This document shows, piece by piece, positions 30,428 to 41,941 of a stretch of 64,000 nucleotides of DNA. The stretch is from Labyrinthula sp. Ha. Its lineage: Eukaryota; Sar; Bigyra; Labyrinthulida; Labyrinthulaceae. The translations under genes and the position numbers were made by a program. A model generated the notes under the pieces. It ran no database searches. It saw nothing but the letters and a program-made list of their open reading frames with translations, and was not told the origin of the DNA. The stretch covers positions 1,736,001 through 1,800,000 of the forward strand of contig JAALGZ010000002.1 of assembly GCA_015227615.1 (NCBI GenBank). Reading direction: 5' to 3'. Numbering within the stretch: the first letter of the stretch is position 1; the number at the start of each line of letters is the position of its first letter.

Positions 30428-33400
30428 TGCTTGTAATTTTCTTCTTCTCTTTTTTTTTCTTCTTTTAATTTTCTTCTTCTAACTTATTGAAGATTAGTCC
30501 TACCATCTTTAAATATTGGTATCTGGTGGTAGGTTTTGTCATAATGTCCGCTTGGTTGGATAATCCAGGGATATGTTGTAAGGTCCATTTGGTTTCTTCT
30601 AAAACTTGTCTCGAAAATAAATAACGTAGACGTACGTGTCTTGAATTTTGAGATATATTTTTGCCTTCCAAAATATTTTTAGCTCCTAAGTTGTCGATGA
30701 ATGTTTCAACCTTCAAATTTTTTCTTTCAAAGAATTTCACTATGTTTGCCACCCATATTGTATTCGACAATCCGTGGCTGTATCCCACTAATTCAGCTTC
30801 GCTACTTGACTTTGCTATGGTATTTTGTCTCTTTGTTTTCCATAAAATAGGTGAGTTGTTCCAAAATAATATGAATCCATCAACGCTGCTCGAATCTCCT
30901 ATTACATTTTTCCATGAGCTGTCAGTGTACAACTTTAACTCGTTCTATTCTGTTCGTTTTTCATATTTAATGGATAAATTCGAGTTCGAAAGTAGGTATT
31001 TGACTATTGTTCTCGCCATTCTTAAGTGTTCTATCGTTGGACTTTGAGCAAATATACTCAAACGATTCGCGATGAACGATATATCAGGTCTAACTGTCCT
31101 ACAAATATATAAAAGTGTCTCGATTATGCTCTGCAACAACGTACTCTGAATAAATTGACTACCTTTTGTTGGATAAAGACCCGGTTGGTGAGGTGTCTGC
31201 ACCGGGTTGCTCTCTTGGAGTTCGTAACCCCTCGCAACCTCAACTATGTATTTCTGAATACATAGTTTCATGTTTTTGTTCGTATTAGTGATTTCAAATC
31301 CTACGAACTTCGAAATTTGATTGGTTGATTTTATCGCGTAAGCTTTCGAGATTTTCTTCAATAGGGCATTACCATCATCTAAGTTTTGACTGAAATCAAC
31401 AAATCATCAACATATGAAATAATGAATCCAAGTGTTTCTCCATCTTTCTTCCACATGTAAAGTGACTTTTCTACCAGGCAGGATATTATTCCGATAGATT
31501 CGAGTGTGTTGTGAAGTTCTTGGAATCACGCCCTTGAGCTTTATTTGAGCCCGTACACTGCTTTCGATGTTGACCAAACGTAATTCTTTCTTTCCTTGTA
31601 ATATTTCATAGGGAGTTGAAGATAAGTTGTAAATAGAAGCTTTGCGTTCAAGAACGCGTTTGCCACGTCCAGTTGTAGAATATGATGGTTCAAGTGTGCT
31701 GCATTAGCTATGAACAAGCGGATGGCTTCGAAGGTGCTAACAGGGGCGTATGTGGGAGTTCTAGCGTCCATCATCTTCCCGTCTGCAGCCATGCGTATCT
31801 TGTATATAGTTTTCTTCTCTATACTATCATATTTTTTGGAGAATAACTCGACAAGGCGGTATATTTTTGCTCCGTGTGGTATCTTGTCCTTGTGGATCTT
31901 CTTGCAGTTTGCTACTGATACAAATTTGTTGACCTCTTTCATATACGCAGTTTCCCATTGATCTCTCTCTCTCTCTGTTGAGTTTAGAGCTTTAAAATAC
32001 GACGACGGAACTGTATTTGCTTTTACCTGGTTCACTTTGAACATGTCGACTGGGTCCATATTTAGCTGCTTGATCTTTTCTGCTTTCACGAAGTTGGAGG
32101 TTATTCCAGGTTGGAATCTAGTTGGTTTCTTCGTTTTTCTAGAGGTTCTTCTTAGGTAACGCTCGTCCCAACTTTCAGGAGACTCGCTACTTGGCTCGTT
32201 GCGGGTGTCCTTGAACTGCTGCCTTACTGACCTTTTACTCTTAGTTTGAGTTCTTACACCAAGTTGCATCCGTTTTTTTATTGCATAAGAGTTGTTTTTT
32301 TACCTGATGTTACGAGTCGATATTATTTTTGTGGATACATTATCAATAATATATGCTTCTCCAGATTCTGGAGAGTGACCTAGGTATTTTCCTGGGTTCC
32401 CTCTTGCTACCAACTTATGTGGATTTTTATTTTTCATATAGTAGATGTCCTGGCCAAAGATATATTCGTATTTAGAGTGGTTTTGGTTATGAAAAACGAG
32501 TTCAATGGGAGGTTTACTTAATGAACCTATGACTAACTTATTTAACAAGTGTACAGCATGAGGTGCTGCATAGTTCCAATATTTGAGGGACAAATTAGAG
32601 TCATTCAAAAGTGATCTTGTCATAACTATCACTGTTCTGTTGGACATTTCAGCTGTACCATTAGCTTCTGGTAAATATTTTGGCGAAAAGCGCAATGTTA
32701 TTCCCTTGTTTTTAAGATATGAACTGAAATTCTTATTATCAAATTCGTTTCCTTGGTCTCTGTAAAAGGTGATTATTCTAAAGGCACTTCTTCTTTAAAT
32801 ATTTTTTAGGATCTCTATCAGTAAATTCGTTGCCTCTTTGATACGATGAAATGTTTTAATAAACCTACACTTCGAGAAAGCACAAGTTACAAGTACAAAG
32901 CCCACTTTAGCAGTTTTGGATCGGTTAAGTTTGACCGTATCCGTACATCGTATGTCAAGAGGTCTTGTTGAATTGTAAGTTTTGGTTTTGAATACTGGAT
33001 TTCTTGTTTGTTTCGTTCTTGAGCAAACTTCACAGAACCAGTTTTTGGGTATATTCACGATTGGCAACTTGTATTGTTTCAATGTCTTTAGAAGCGACTC
33101 TTTAGAACAATGGCCAAAGAGTCTGTGCCAGTTTTCTAACTCTTGAATACTATTTGTATTTATATTTCCTTCTAGTATTTGATATAATCTATTTTTTCTG
33201 AAAGCTAAAAATGCTTCTTTATTTCCTTTTTTGATAATAAAATTTTTGTCTTTAAATTCCACTATATATCCTTGTTCTATTAATTGTGTAATAGATAATA
33301 GTGCAGTTTTGCTCTCTGTTTTAAGTATATATACGTTTTTAACAGTCACTGGTCTATTTTTATGGTTAATAAGGGTTAAATCTCCTACCTTGTTAATTTT

Positions 33401-34524
33401 CGTGCTACTATTTATAGTTTTCCCAAGTTGTTCAGGGATGTTTCCAATATTATGCATATTCTGTTCGGAATGATGCGATACTACATGAGCACTCGCACCG
33501 GAATCTAGTAATACGTCATTCTCATTCAATGAAACGCTGTGAAAAGAAACCACATTAGTTGAAAAGTTGTATCTTGAATTCTGCGATACTGTGCTGCGCG
33601 ATTCGGAATACTCCGTTCTCGTATCATCTTGGGCCTGTGAGGATGTGTCTTGAAAGGTAGTTGCATGAATTTTCTCTTTCTGTTTAGATCTACACCTTGA
33701 ATGATGATGTCCTTCCCTTTTGCAAGAAGTACAGATTTCTTTTCTACATTCAATGGTCGAATGATTATTCATTCTACATCTTGGACACCATTTTTTCTTC
33801 TTAGTCATAAATTGCTTATTTTTATTGTTGTTGGAAGTCTTTTCACGGTCCTGTTCCTCCGCTAAAACCAGCAACTCTCTAAATAAAACCTCATATGTAT
33901 GGGTATCTGGACTGACTTCTCTTGCTACTTTTAAAGTTAAAACCTCCGGATGTGGTACTGTTTTTAGAAGTTTGGATATTTATTGTTTGGCAGATATTAC
34001 GCCACCGATCCTTAAATAGCTCTTGAGGTTCCTGTCACAATCCAAGACCTTATCCCCAAAGGATGTTCCTGATGGTTGATCTAGTGACTCTAAGAGCTTT
34101 TCCATCTCCTCCTCTGGGACCCTCTCATATAAAGACACTAATTTATTCCATATTTCTAGTGTTGTCTCTAGATCCGAGACGCGCTCTAGGAGATCGTCCG
34201 AGAGGTGAACGTAAATGAGGTATTTAGCTTCACCTTCTCGAGTGTATCTTGCTCGAGTTGCCGAACTGGGCCCTCCAGTCTGAGATGTGCTGGGATTAGA
34301 ATTGTCATTATTAGTTGAAGTACTTGAGTTAGAAAATAAATAACATGTAGCCGGTGCAGTTGGATCTATGAGGCCCCAAAGTTCTTTAAACTGAAGGAGG
34401 GCTTTCATCTTCAACTTCCAAGAAACGTACTGTTCTTTCTTATCAAGTTTCCAGTTGTCGTGGGAGTTCATTCTCTTGTATTTTTTTCTTAGGTGTGTCA
34501 AAAAGTTGGTTTCGGCTGTTAACC

Positions 34525-34683
34525 TGTTGTTTTGTATTTTGGTGGTTGCTCTGAATACGTTAAAACTTAATATGAAATAGTGTATGGCTATTTCACTGAA
34601 CTGTATCAGCTGTACTTAGGATATGTAACTATATTTATATTGTATTCTGTAATATGTATGTAATAGCATATTTATATTTAATA
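34525..34683 (-). repeat. Ty1/copia 5' LTR
   Basis: 159-bp partner of 30269-30427, followed by the TTAAT duplication at 34684-34688. Confidence 0.9.
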
Positions 34684-34688
34684 TTAAT

Positions 34689-37600
34689 CTTAGGATATGT
34701 TTTTTAACGAATCTTTATTTACACTAATTGTTCATTAAATCTGATTTTGCCGCTCTATATGAGCCGAAAGAGCATGTATATACACATTCTTCTGAAGTCG
34801 TCTTCAAGTTATTGAAACAATTTATGAATAAGGAAAGATACTTTCAGTTCAAAAACTATTCAACAGATAAGCATAATAAAATTGCAAAGGCCTTCAAGGT
34901 ACCGGTATTAAAGTCCCGTTTTAGTAACATTCGTCTTAATGCTGGTATTGATACTTTGATGACACATTAAATCTGAAGACCCCTTTTAGTGAAAAGACTT
35001 GCAACCGTAATTTATATTGCTCTTGTAAATTCAGTTTGATTATAGGTAATACAAAGGCTATCCAAGGAATACTGCAATGGATTGTAACGTCGTTAATTTT
35101 CAATGATGAGACCAACAAACTATTTAAGGAGAACAACCAACTTGGTATCAGGTTGAACTCAACTGCTGCTATGGTATATATTATAATACACAATCTAGAT
35201 CTCTTCAAGCCCATAGTAAATATATATATTAAATTGTTCCGTGATACTTAAGTCTCATTGAAGGATCCATAAGAAGGTATGGTACAATCTATTGGAGAAT
35301 CATATGAATCTGAGAGACTCAAAATCTGATCTGAAAATTTAAGTACCCACCAGAAATACTCGTTGTGCTTTTAAATATCAACATGAGCTTAGACAAAATA
35401 TAACTGAAGTAGTTAAAAGATATTGGCATGGCTCAGAGATATTAGGAATAGTTCATGATCTTGAGAATGGATATAGTAGTCTAATTGAACAAACCCAATT
35501 CACTCTTCTCGGCCAACTTGGAATCAGTTAGATCAATACAAAAATAACCTGGTAAGATTTCAAATATTTCTCGAAAGAATAAATATAGATTTTCTTTTTG
35601 GCATAGATTTGTCTTTAGCAAAACTGGTTCTTTCCGCTTGACACAATGATGTAGAAACAGAATTAAAGGAGAACTATTAACCTATCCAATTCCTTCTATA
35701 CCACTCATATCTCCTGCAGTAATATTAATAATTATAAGAGCGTTGCTAAGAAAATAATGGTAAAAATAAACGTGTTAGAACATATTTAAAAGCTCGTATA
35801 AAGCAAAAAAAAATCTCAGTAACCTACATCAACGTTGGGAAATTAGTTGGGAAAGCAAAATAACTTTGATAATACCTAATTACACAATTAAACAATAAGT
35901 TGGTATAATAGTTCATGATTACAATACAAACTTAGTAAAATTTAAAACAGACATCGCTATACCTGAAACATGGCAGAAATTATCTCTCATGAAACTACAA
36001 CTTTGAACAAAATATCTATGATAAGCATGTCACATGATACAATAATCAGCAACCAACAACCTTTGTATATTTAAGCCCTTGAATATTCACCAGGTACATC
36101 TTCAGTTTCTAATTGAACTGTTTTCAACTAAAAAATATAGTACCATCAGGTAATGTACTCCATAATTCCAACTGGTTATTTGAATCAGTTATCATTATCT
36201 TGCGCAGAATTCAAATCATACAAAATTGCATTATCTCCATAATATGATTCATATTATTAATTTCGTTGGTTAAGATTCCCAATATATTGCCAGTTTTAGC
36301 AATTTTCATTGTCTAAGTTCTAGCTTCTTTTATTTATGATAAAGCGGATTCTTCTGTTTGAAGTGTCATGGGGCATCGCAAAACAAGCTCCAACAAAATG
36401 TGCTTTAAAAGAGATGGACAGCGACTCAAACGTTAAATGACACATTATATTACAAATTGAACCTTATATATTCATCTAGCATGCAAAAATAAAAAATTAT
36501 CATAATTTATCTCATTTGCACAATAGAGTTCAACTTCACATGTTTCCATTTTTTTCCTGTGGATTTTTTTATGCTGTTCTTGTCAAGTTTAGTTCCGTAT
36601 ACTCATGAGACTCTTCTTCGGCATGCAATCTAGGAAATAAATTTTAACTATTTTACAACTCAAATCGAAAAATTAGAGTTCGATATAAAAGTGAGTAGAA
36701 TTATATTGATAACTTTCCCCGGTTATTAGCTCATGGTGAAATGAAATAAAATTAAAGAAACTTAAAAAACATAAAAGGCTTTTTCCATTTCTAGCAAATA
36801 AGATCATGTTATGATCTTCAAGCACTATTTTCAAAATGAGAAAGGAAGAATTGGTTTCCCAACAACTATTTTTCTTATTATTTCAGTTTTTTGCCAAACT
36901 TGGCTCTTCAATAATAAACTTGAAGAGAAATATCAAAGAATTACACCCAGATAATTTGGAACAGGTTCATAACCGAGATTTGGATACAGTTTGAGAAGGT
37001 GCATTTGCCATATTCTTAAAAAGGGTGAAATAGGTAAAAACAATACAACAGCCTGCAACATTAGTGAATTCAGAACTGCTAATATTAATTAATATCAAGA
37101 AAAGAGTGACCAGAAAGCTTGAATACCCATTGTAACCCAAGTATTACTACAACAGAATAGAGAAATTGAAAAGGCGTTCCGAGTTTAGGTATAAAGTCGA
37201 GTCTCTTATTTTCAATACCCAATATCAAATTATCATAGTTCTGACATTTATGGGGTAATATCTTTGAAAGAAACAAATATCAAAGAAATCTTGGAAAAGA
37301 ATGAATCATGGTTAACAATACGGAATGTTCCATAATTCTACTGGATAACTTAATGTTCCGAATATCACTTAATGAGTAAAGCAGAAACAAAAAGAATACT
37401 TTTGAATAAAACAACGCATCAGATTAAGGACTTGCATTGTGATATAGTTCAAAAATTAAAACGCTATATTGAAAAGAACTAATAGAAAGAAACTGCGATG
37501 GGGAAAAAGAATCTATTAGACCAAGAATATTGCTTATACTAACACGTGTTATTAGGTATTACGAACTTGTTATGGAATATGGTAGAGCAGAAACAGAAGT

Positions 37601-39939
37601 CAAGGATGCTGTAGCAGATGTCGCTAATAGCAATCCATAAAGATATTGCTTTGTATTAAAGTTATACCAAGTTGATATTTACATGGTGATAATATTAATT
37701 ACAAGCAATAAATAAGAACCTATAATCTCTTGATTAAGCCACCATTGACCTCATTCTTAAATAAAACAATATTTTCTTAATTGGAAACGAGAAAGAAGTT
37801 ACTCCAAGAAATTATGTGTTTTAGGATCTATTATAGTTCATGTAGTACACTAGTCACGCTTCCAGGTTGTTGAGTAAGATTTCTCCATTAAAGTAAAATA
37901 TATACAAAATCAAAGTTTCTAAGTTTTTCACTTCAAGAATAATCTATTATTAGGTTCTTAAGCAATATAAATCAGAAATGTGCAACAAAGTATGACCTCA
38001 TTGTTAAGGATTTATTTGCTTAATTGCTCAAGTAGCATATATTTTCTCTATGATACTTTGGTAAATATTTGCGAAGTCTTGCGTGAGAACTTATATAGAA
38101 AACGGAAACTCAGAAAAATAGAAAATACTTAATCTAGAGGATGGTTATTACCCGATATCTATAAAATGTCTTAATTGAATACGTTTATATTGCTTCTAAC
38201 TGCATTATCGAGAAACACTGATTTCTATCGAATAACACTGATTTTACGTTTTTTTTAATATTATCTCACTAACTTGAGGCGAGAAATCAAAATAACTACA
38301 TCTAGTATTCCTATGGAAGAAAATAAATTCCAGGTGTTGAATTAGCCAAGGATAATTGTGGTTGTTTAATTTTCTGAGAGAACGCAACAAATGGGATACA
38401 TTTCTAACCTGCTATTCTGTTACCAGTATTCATATTTCGAAAGAATTAATCTGTGAAGATCATCAAAGAGATTTTTGTGGATATTTGTACTAGCTGAAAT
38501 GATTGGGCAGGTCAACTTTTTTCTATAGATTCTGATAATATGGATAGCTTAACAGAAACTACTAACATCGAAATTGTACCTGATATTGCCACCCATATGT
38601 CATGGGAACCTATCTCGATGGCAACATAAAGTTTTACTTAAGTTAAAATCTACTAGTGCTAATTTGAAATAGTTTGACTCTACAATTTTATTTAAATGAG
38701 GGAACTATTATAAACTGATCCGAAAAAACTAAACAGGATTACATATCACAATCCTTTGTTTTTTTTAATTAAACTATTTATCTTTTTCCAGAGCTTAAGA
38801 TACGTTATTGTGCATAAGAGATGGCATTAAGAAGTTTAAAGCTATATTTATAGTAGCACTGTGTAGTTTAAATTAGTCTCAAGAGTAAATATAGCTATAT
38901 GTGAGCTTTGAGGTAGATTATACTCAGTTGCAAGTAATATGTCTAGAAAAAAAAATGCTGAATAGTTTCCCTTATTAAAGTAAGATACATATACTAACTT
39001 AGAAATAAAGTTGCAGACTATGATTTTCTCAAAAAGTTGGCAAGTAATAATATCATTATGACATTACCAAAAGTGTTCACTGAGTTTTGGGAGATAAAGT
39101 AGGTGAATAGTAGGGTTGGAATTTGGGAACCCTTCCTGGTGCATCTTCCCGAAGTTGAATTTTACATCCTCGTTTCATTACCGCCCCGTAGATTTTCCAC
39201 ACTTTCCCTCCCCATGAAATTTTCTAGTCTTTCCCTTCCCCTGGTATTGTTTTCAACGACTCCATTCTAAGGTGCCATAGCGACAACAGAATCTTATCGA
39301 ATGAGCCTCTGCGGTGGCCTATTCTGAGGGTTTATTTTCGAAACTTTCCTGTTCTAGATATTAATTGGTATCCATCTCGACTCGGTTTTCATCCTAGAGA
39401 AGAAGAAATATACCATTAAAACGGTACTTTAATTTCCTACGAGCTCATGAAGAATAACATGTTCTTATAGTAAGTTATGCTTTGTTTATGCATACCTTCA
39501 AATTCAAAATCATGAATTCTTTTTTGTACCGGAGTTTACCTCTGTAAGAATGATTTTTATCAGTGAGTACTTTGCATTATTATGCCAGATAAAGTTTTAA
39601 ATGCATTATAGAAACATTTGTAATTCATTGGGTCATTTGTTTTGTTTTCATAATTTGAGCTATAATTAAACCAATCATTTCAATACTTTCGAAAACCATG
39701 CTAATTTCTTGTCATAACTTTTTTCTTTGTGTATCTCAAAAGATTTTGTGTATAGCGCTGTTGTCACCAATGAAACTTATTCTCAGGAATATATTAAAGG
39801 GATCCTTGATAAATCCTTAAGATCTAATAAGTTTAAACACATTTCTAGACTACTCTTATCAGGTGAACTCTTAGTTTATGTATAACATTTAGAAATCTGA
39901 GAGCTTGATTCCTATTAAATTTTGTGGTTTTGAAAATTG
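34689..39939. other. Decayed, unidentified sequence
   Basis: Short open stretches follow each other on the plus strand at 34728-34970, 35036-35251 and about 35370-35520 (the last contains WHGSEILGIVHDLENGYSS), as if an old gene or element had decayed, but I recognise no family. The rest has stops in all frames. At about 39100-39330 there is a pyrimidine-rich, GC-richer patch (CCCTTCC, TTTCCCTCCCC) unlike its surroundings, perhaps a separate small insertion. Confidence 0.4.
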
Positions 39940-41925
39940 TAAACTGTATCTGGAAGTTTTTTAATTATTTTTCAACACATATAATATATTACTGTATTTT
40001 AACTATCCAGTCGAATATAATACACGAAATACCACAAAATTTTGACACATTCATTCTTCATCGACTAGAAAAAAACGTAGAAACAAGTTACAGTACTTCT
40101 GTAACCTGTTTACTATAGTTCTTGCATTGAGGGTTAGGCTTATGCCAAACAATACGCTTTCTATTTTTTCTTTGCGAGATGATGTTCACAAGTGTATCAA
40201 CGTTTCTATCTAACATGCAGTATAATGGCCATATAAACCAATGTACCTCTTCAACTCACCCAGAATGCTAAATAAATATTGTTAATTAAACATAGCATTT
40301 ACAAACACAGGAATTTAAAACATTAAAATAATATAAAGTATAAAACACCATGATTACTGAAAATAACGCATATAGTATTTCTTAGTTTTTGTCACAAAAT
40401 CTCCCTCAAATACAATAATATTACTCACTATTTGCTGCAGATTAAAAAAAGGTTTTCAACCATGTATTTTGTCAAGGTATTTGATTAGGATGAGTACTTT
40501 AAGCCCTAAGCAAGACTAATCTTAAGGGTCCTTTTCACTAAGCATACAGATCTCTAAAAAAACATACATTGAAACGTAACATCATGAAGAACAACTTTAT
40601 GGATGATCTGTTTCTTCTCAGACCCTAGGAATTCACCATACCTGACTTCTAAAACCATTTCTCAGGATGTTTTTTCTCTAGTTAACTGTAACGGAGCAAA
40701 ACTTCACTCATAGAAGTGAAATTTTTAAAATCTGCACATCTGAACTTACGAAATCTCTCAGTTTTGCTATAATCACCTAAATTTTGGTACTAGACAGCCA
40801 CCCAAAAGTAAAAAACAAAATCTGCAACCTTTAATTCTATTTTTTAGGGAATTTTTATTGTTTTTTTTAAGTCGATATTAGGTTAAAATGCTGTTTTTGT
40901 CAACTTTAATCCGGGTAATACCTCAAGAAATACTCGTCTAGAGTCTAATAAAACTTCCCCAGTAGAAATTATAGATAATTTTAGGTCTAGAAACAAGTTT
41001 TCTCAAGAATTGGAGTATTGTGTAGAGACTTTCTAACAATGTATCCTATTTTCAAGATCTCAGAAACTCTGAAAAATAATACTATTAAAAGTCATATATT
41101 CCTGAATGGATGATGTTAAGTAGCAAAAAACCTGAATAATGGTTGCCACGTGAAGATAAGGATTCTTCGGGCTTGTTACGAGTCTTGTTCGAGAAAATCC
41201 AAGAAGTTTGCTCCTAACCTCAGCAATAGTAACTTGATCCAATTAAACTTGGTTTCAAGCTCAACTTTAAAATTGTACAAAGTAAATTTTAAGCTGGTCA
41301 AATACTGCGAAGTTAAGCCGTAGCCTTTTCTGAGACCAGTTTTCAGTAACTTAGAGTAGAAACAGCTAAAGTTCAAAGCTTTGATTACTTCAATTTTTAC
41401 AAATCTCTTTGATATTTTTGGAACTCTTATATGAGTAAATGTGACTTTTTAGGTTTTGCCTCAGATAAAGCACTCAAAAACATAAATGAATTGGCAAAAT
41501 GAAGATCCTTATAACTTAATCAAGATCTAGGTTTTTAGTTTGCCAGCAAAAACATATTAGAGGGGTTTTTGCGACGTGTTTTAGGTTAAAAGGTGATATT
41601 TTTTCTTCTAGTTAATAACTGGTGAGTTTTTCAGGAATGACAGCATATGCATTCTCTTATATAAAGCTTTGTTTTTTTTCCTTTGCTAATTTCAAGTTTT
41701 GACTTCTGCAGTTTTTCTAGTTTCGTTTGTTCAATAGTATTAGTTTGGTGCTTCAAATTTTCAAATTTCCCAAAATATTGTCTATTTACAATATTCTACC
41801 GTTAATATCTTCATTAACGATAAATTAACGTTAGCACTATGTTTAAAAGATCTTCCTTTTGCTTTAGCTTTCTAACGTTATATTGTTGATACTTATCGTT
41901 AGTAATCTACCGATAAAGTGTCATA
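39940..41925 (+). mobile_element. Internally deleted, inverted relative of the 6.9-kb hAT element
   Basis: Read on the minus strand, this region follows parts of the hAT at 3979-10889. About 39.94-41.2 kb corresponds to about 8.3-9.6 kb of that element (for example ATATGGCCATTATACTGCAT, and the shared TTAGTGAAAAGGACCCTTAA). About 41.76-41.92 kb corresponds to its left end, with TTAACG motifs and TTTTGGGAAAT. The right terminus TACCGATAAAGTGTCATA (41908-41925) matches the hAT terminal repeat at 14 of 18 positions. The transposase part is absent and no coding frame survives. The left boundary is approximate because similarity fades. Divergence from the intact copy is considerable, so this is an older, non-autonomous derivative. 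Confidence 0.75.
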
Positions 41926-41941
41926 GATAGGGTTGCTTAAT

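Larger units (their letters stand above)
30269..34683 (-). mobile_element. Broken Ty1/copia LTR retrotransposon, 4.4 kb
   Basis: The fossil is bounded by two 159-bp direct LTRs and flanked on both sides by TTAAT (30264-30268 and 34684-34688). In minus-strand order it shows a gag region (about 34.0-34.5 kb), zinc knuckles (about 33.7 kb), an aspartic protease with LLDSGASAHVV (about 33.5 kb), a GAG-pre-integrase/integrase region (about 32.3-33.2 kb), reverse transcriptase with LQLDVANAFLNAKL (about 31.0-32.0 kb) and RNase H with AKSSSEAELVG (about 30.5-30.9 kb). Integrase before reverse transcriptase defines Ty1/copia. A purine-rich tract (minus strand) lies beside the 3' LTR at about 30430-30480. 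The coding region is broken at several points. The LTRs differ at about nine of 159 positions, so the insertion is neither new nor very old. Confidence 0.93.

Noticed and set aside
30465-34501. Individual open frames treated as host genes (zinc knuckle, protease, RNase H)
   Set aside because: They are parts of one broken Ty1/copia element lying between matching LTRs.
41060-41376. Minus-strand ORFs of 60-66 codons upstream of PIG-O
   Set aside because: They lie in the old hAT derivative; the matching region of the large hAT is not open in the same frame, so no protein is supported.
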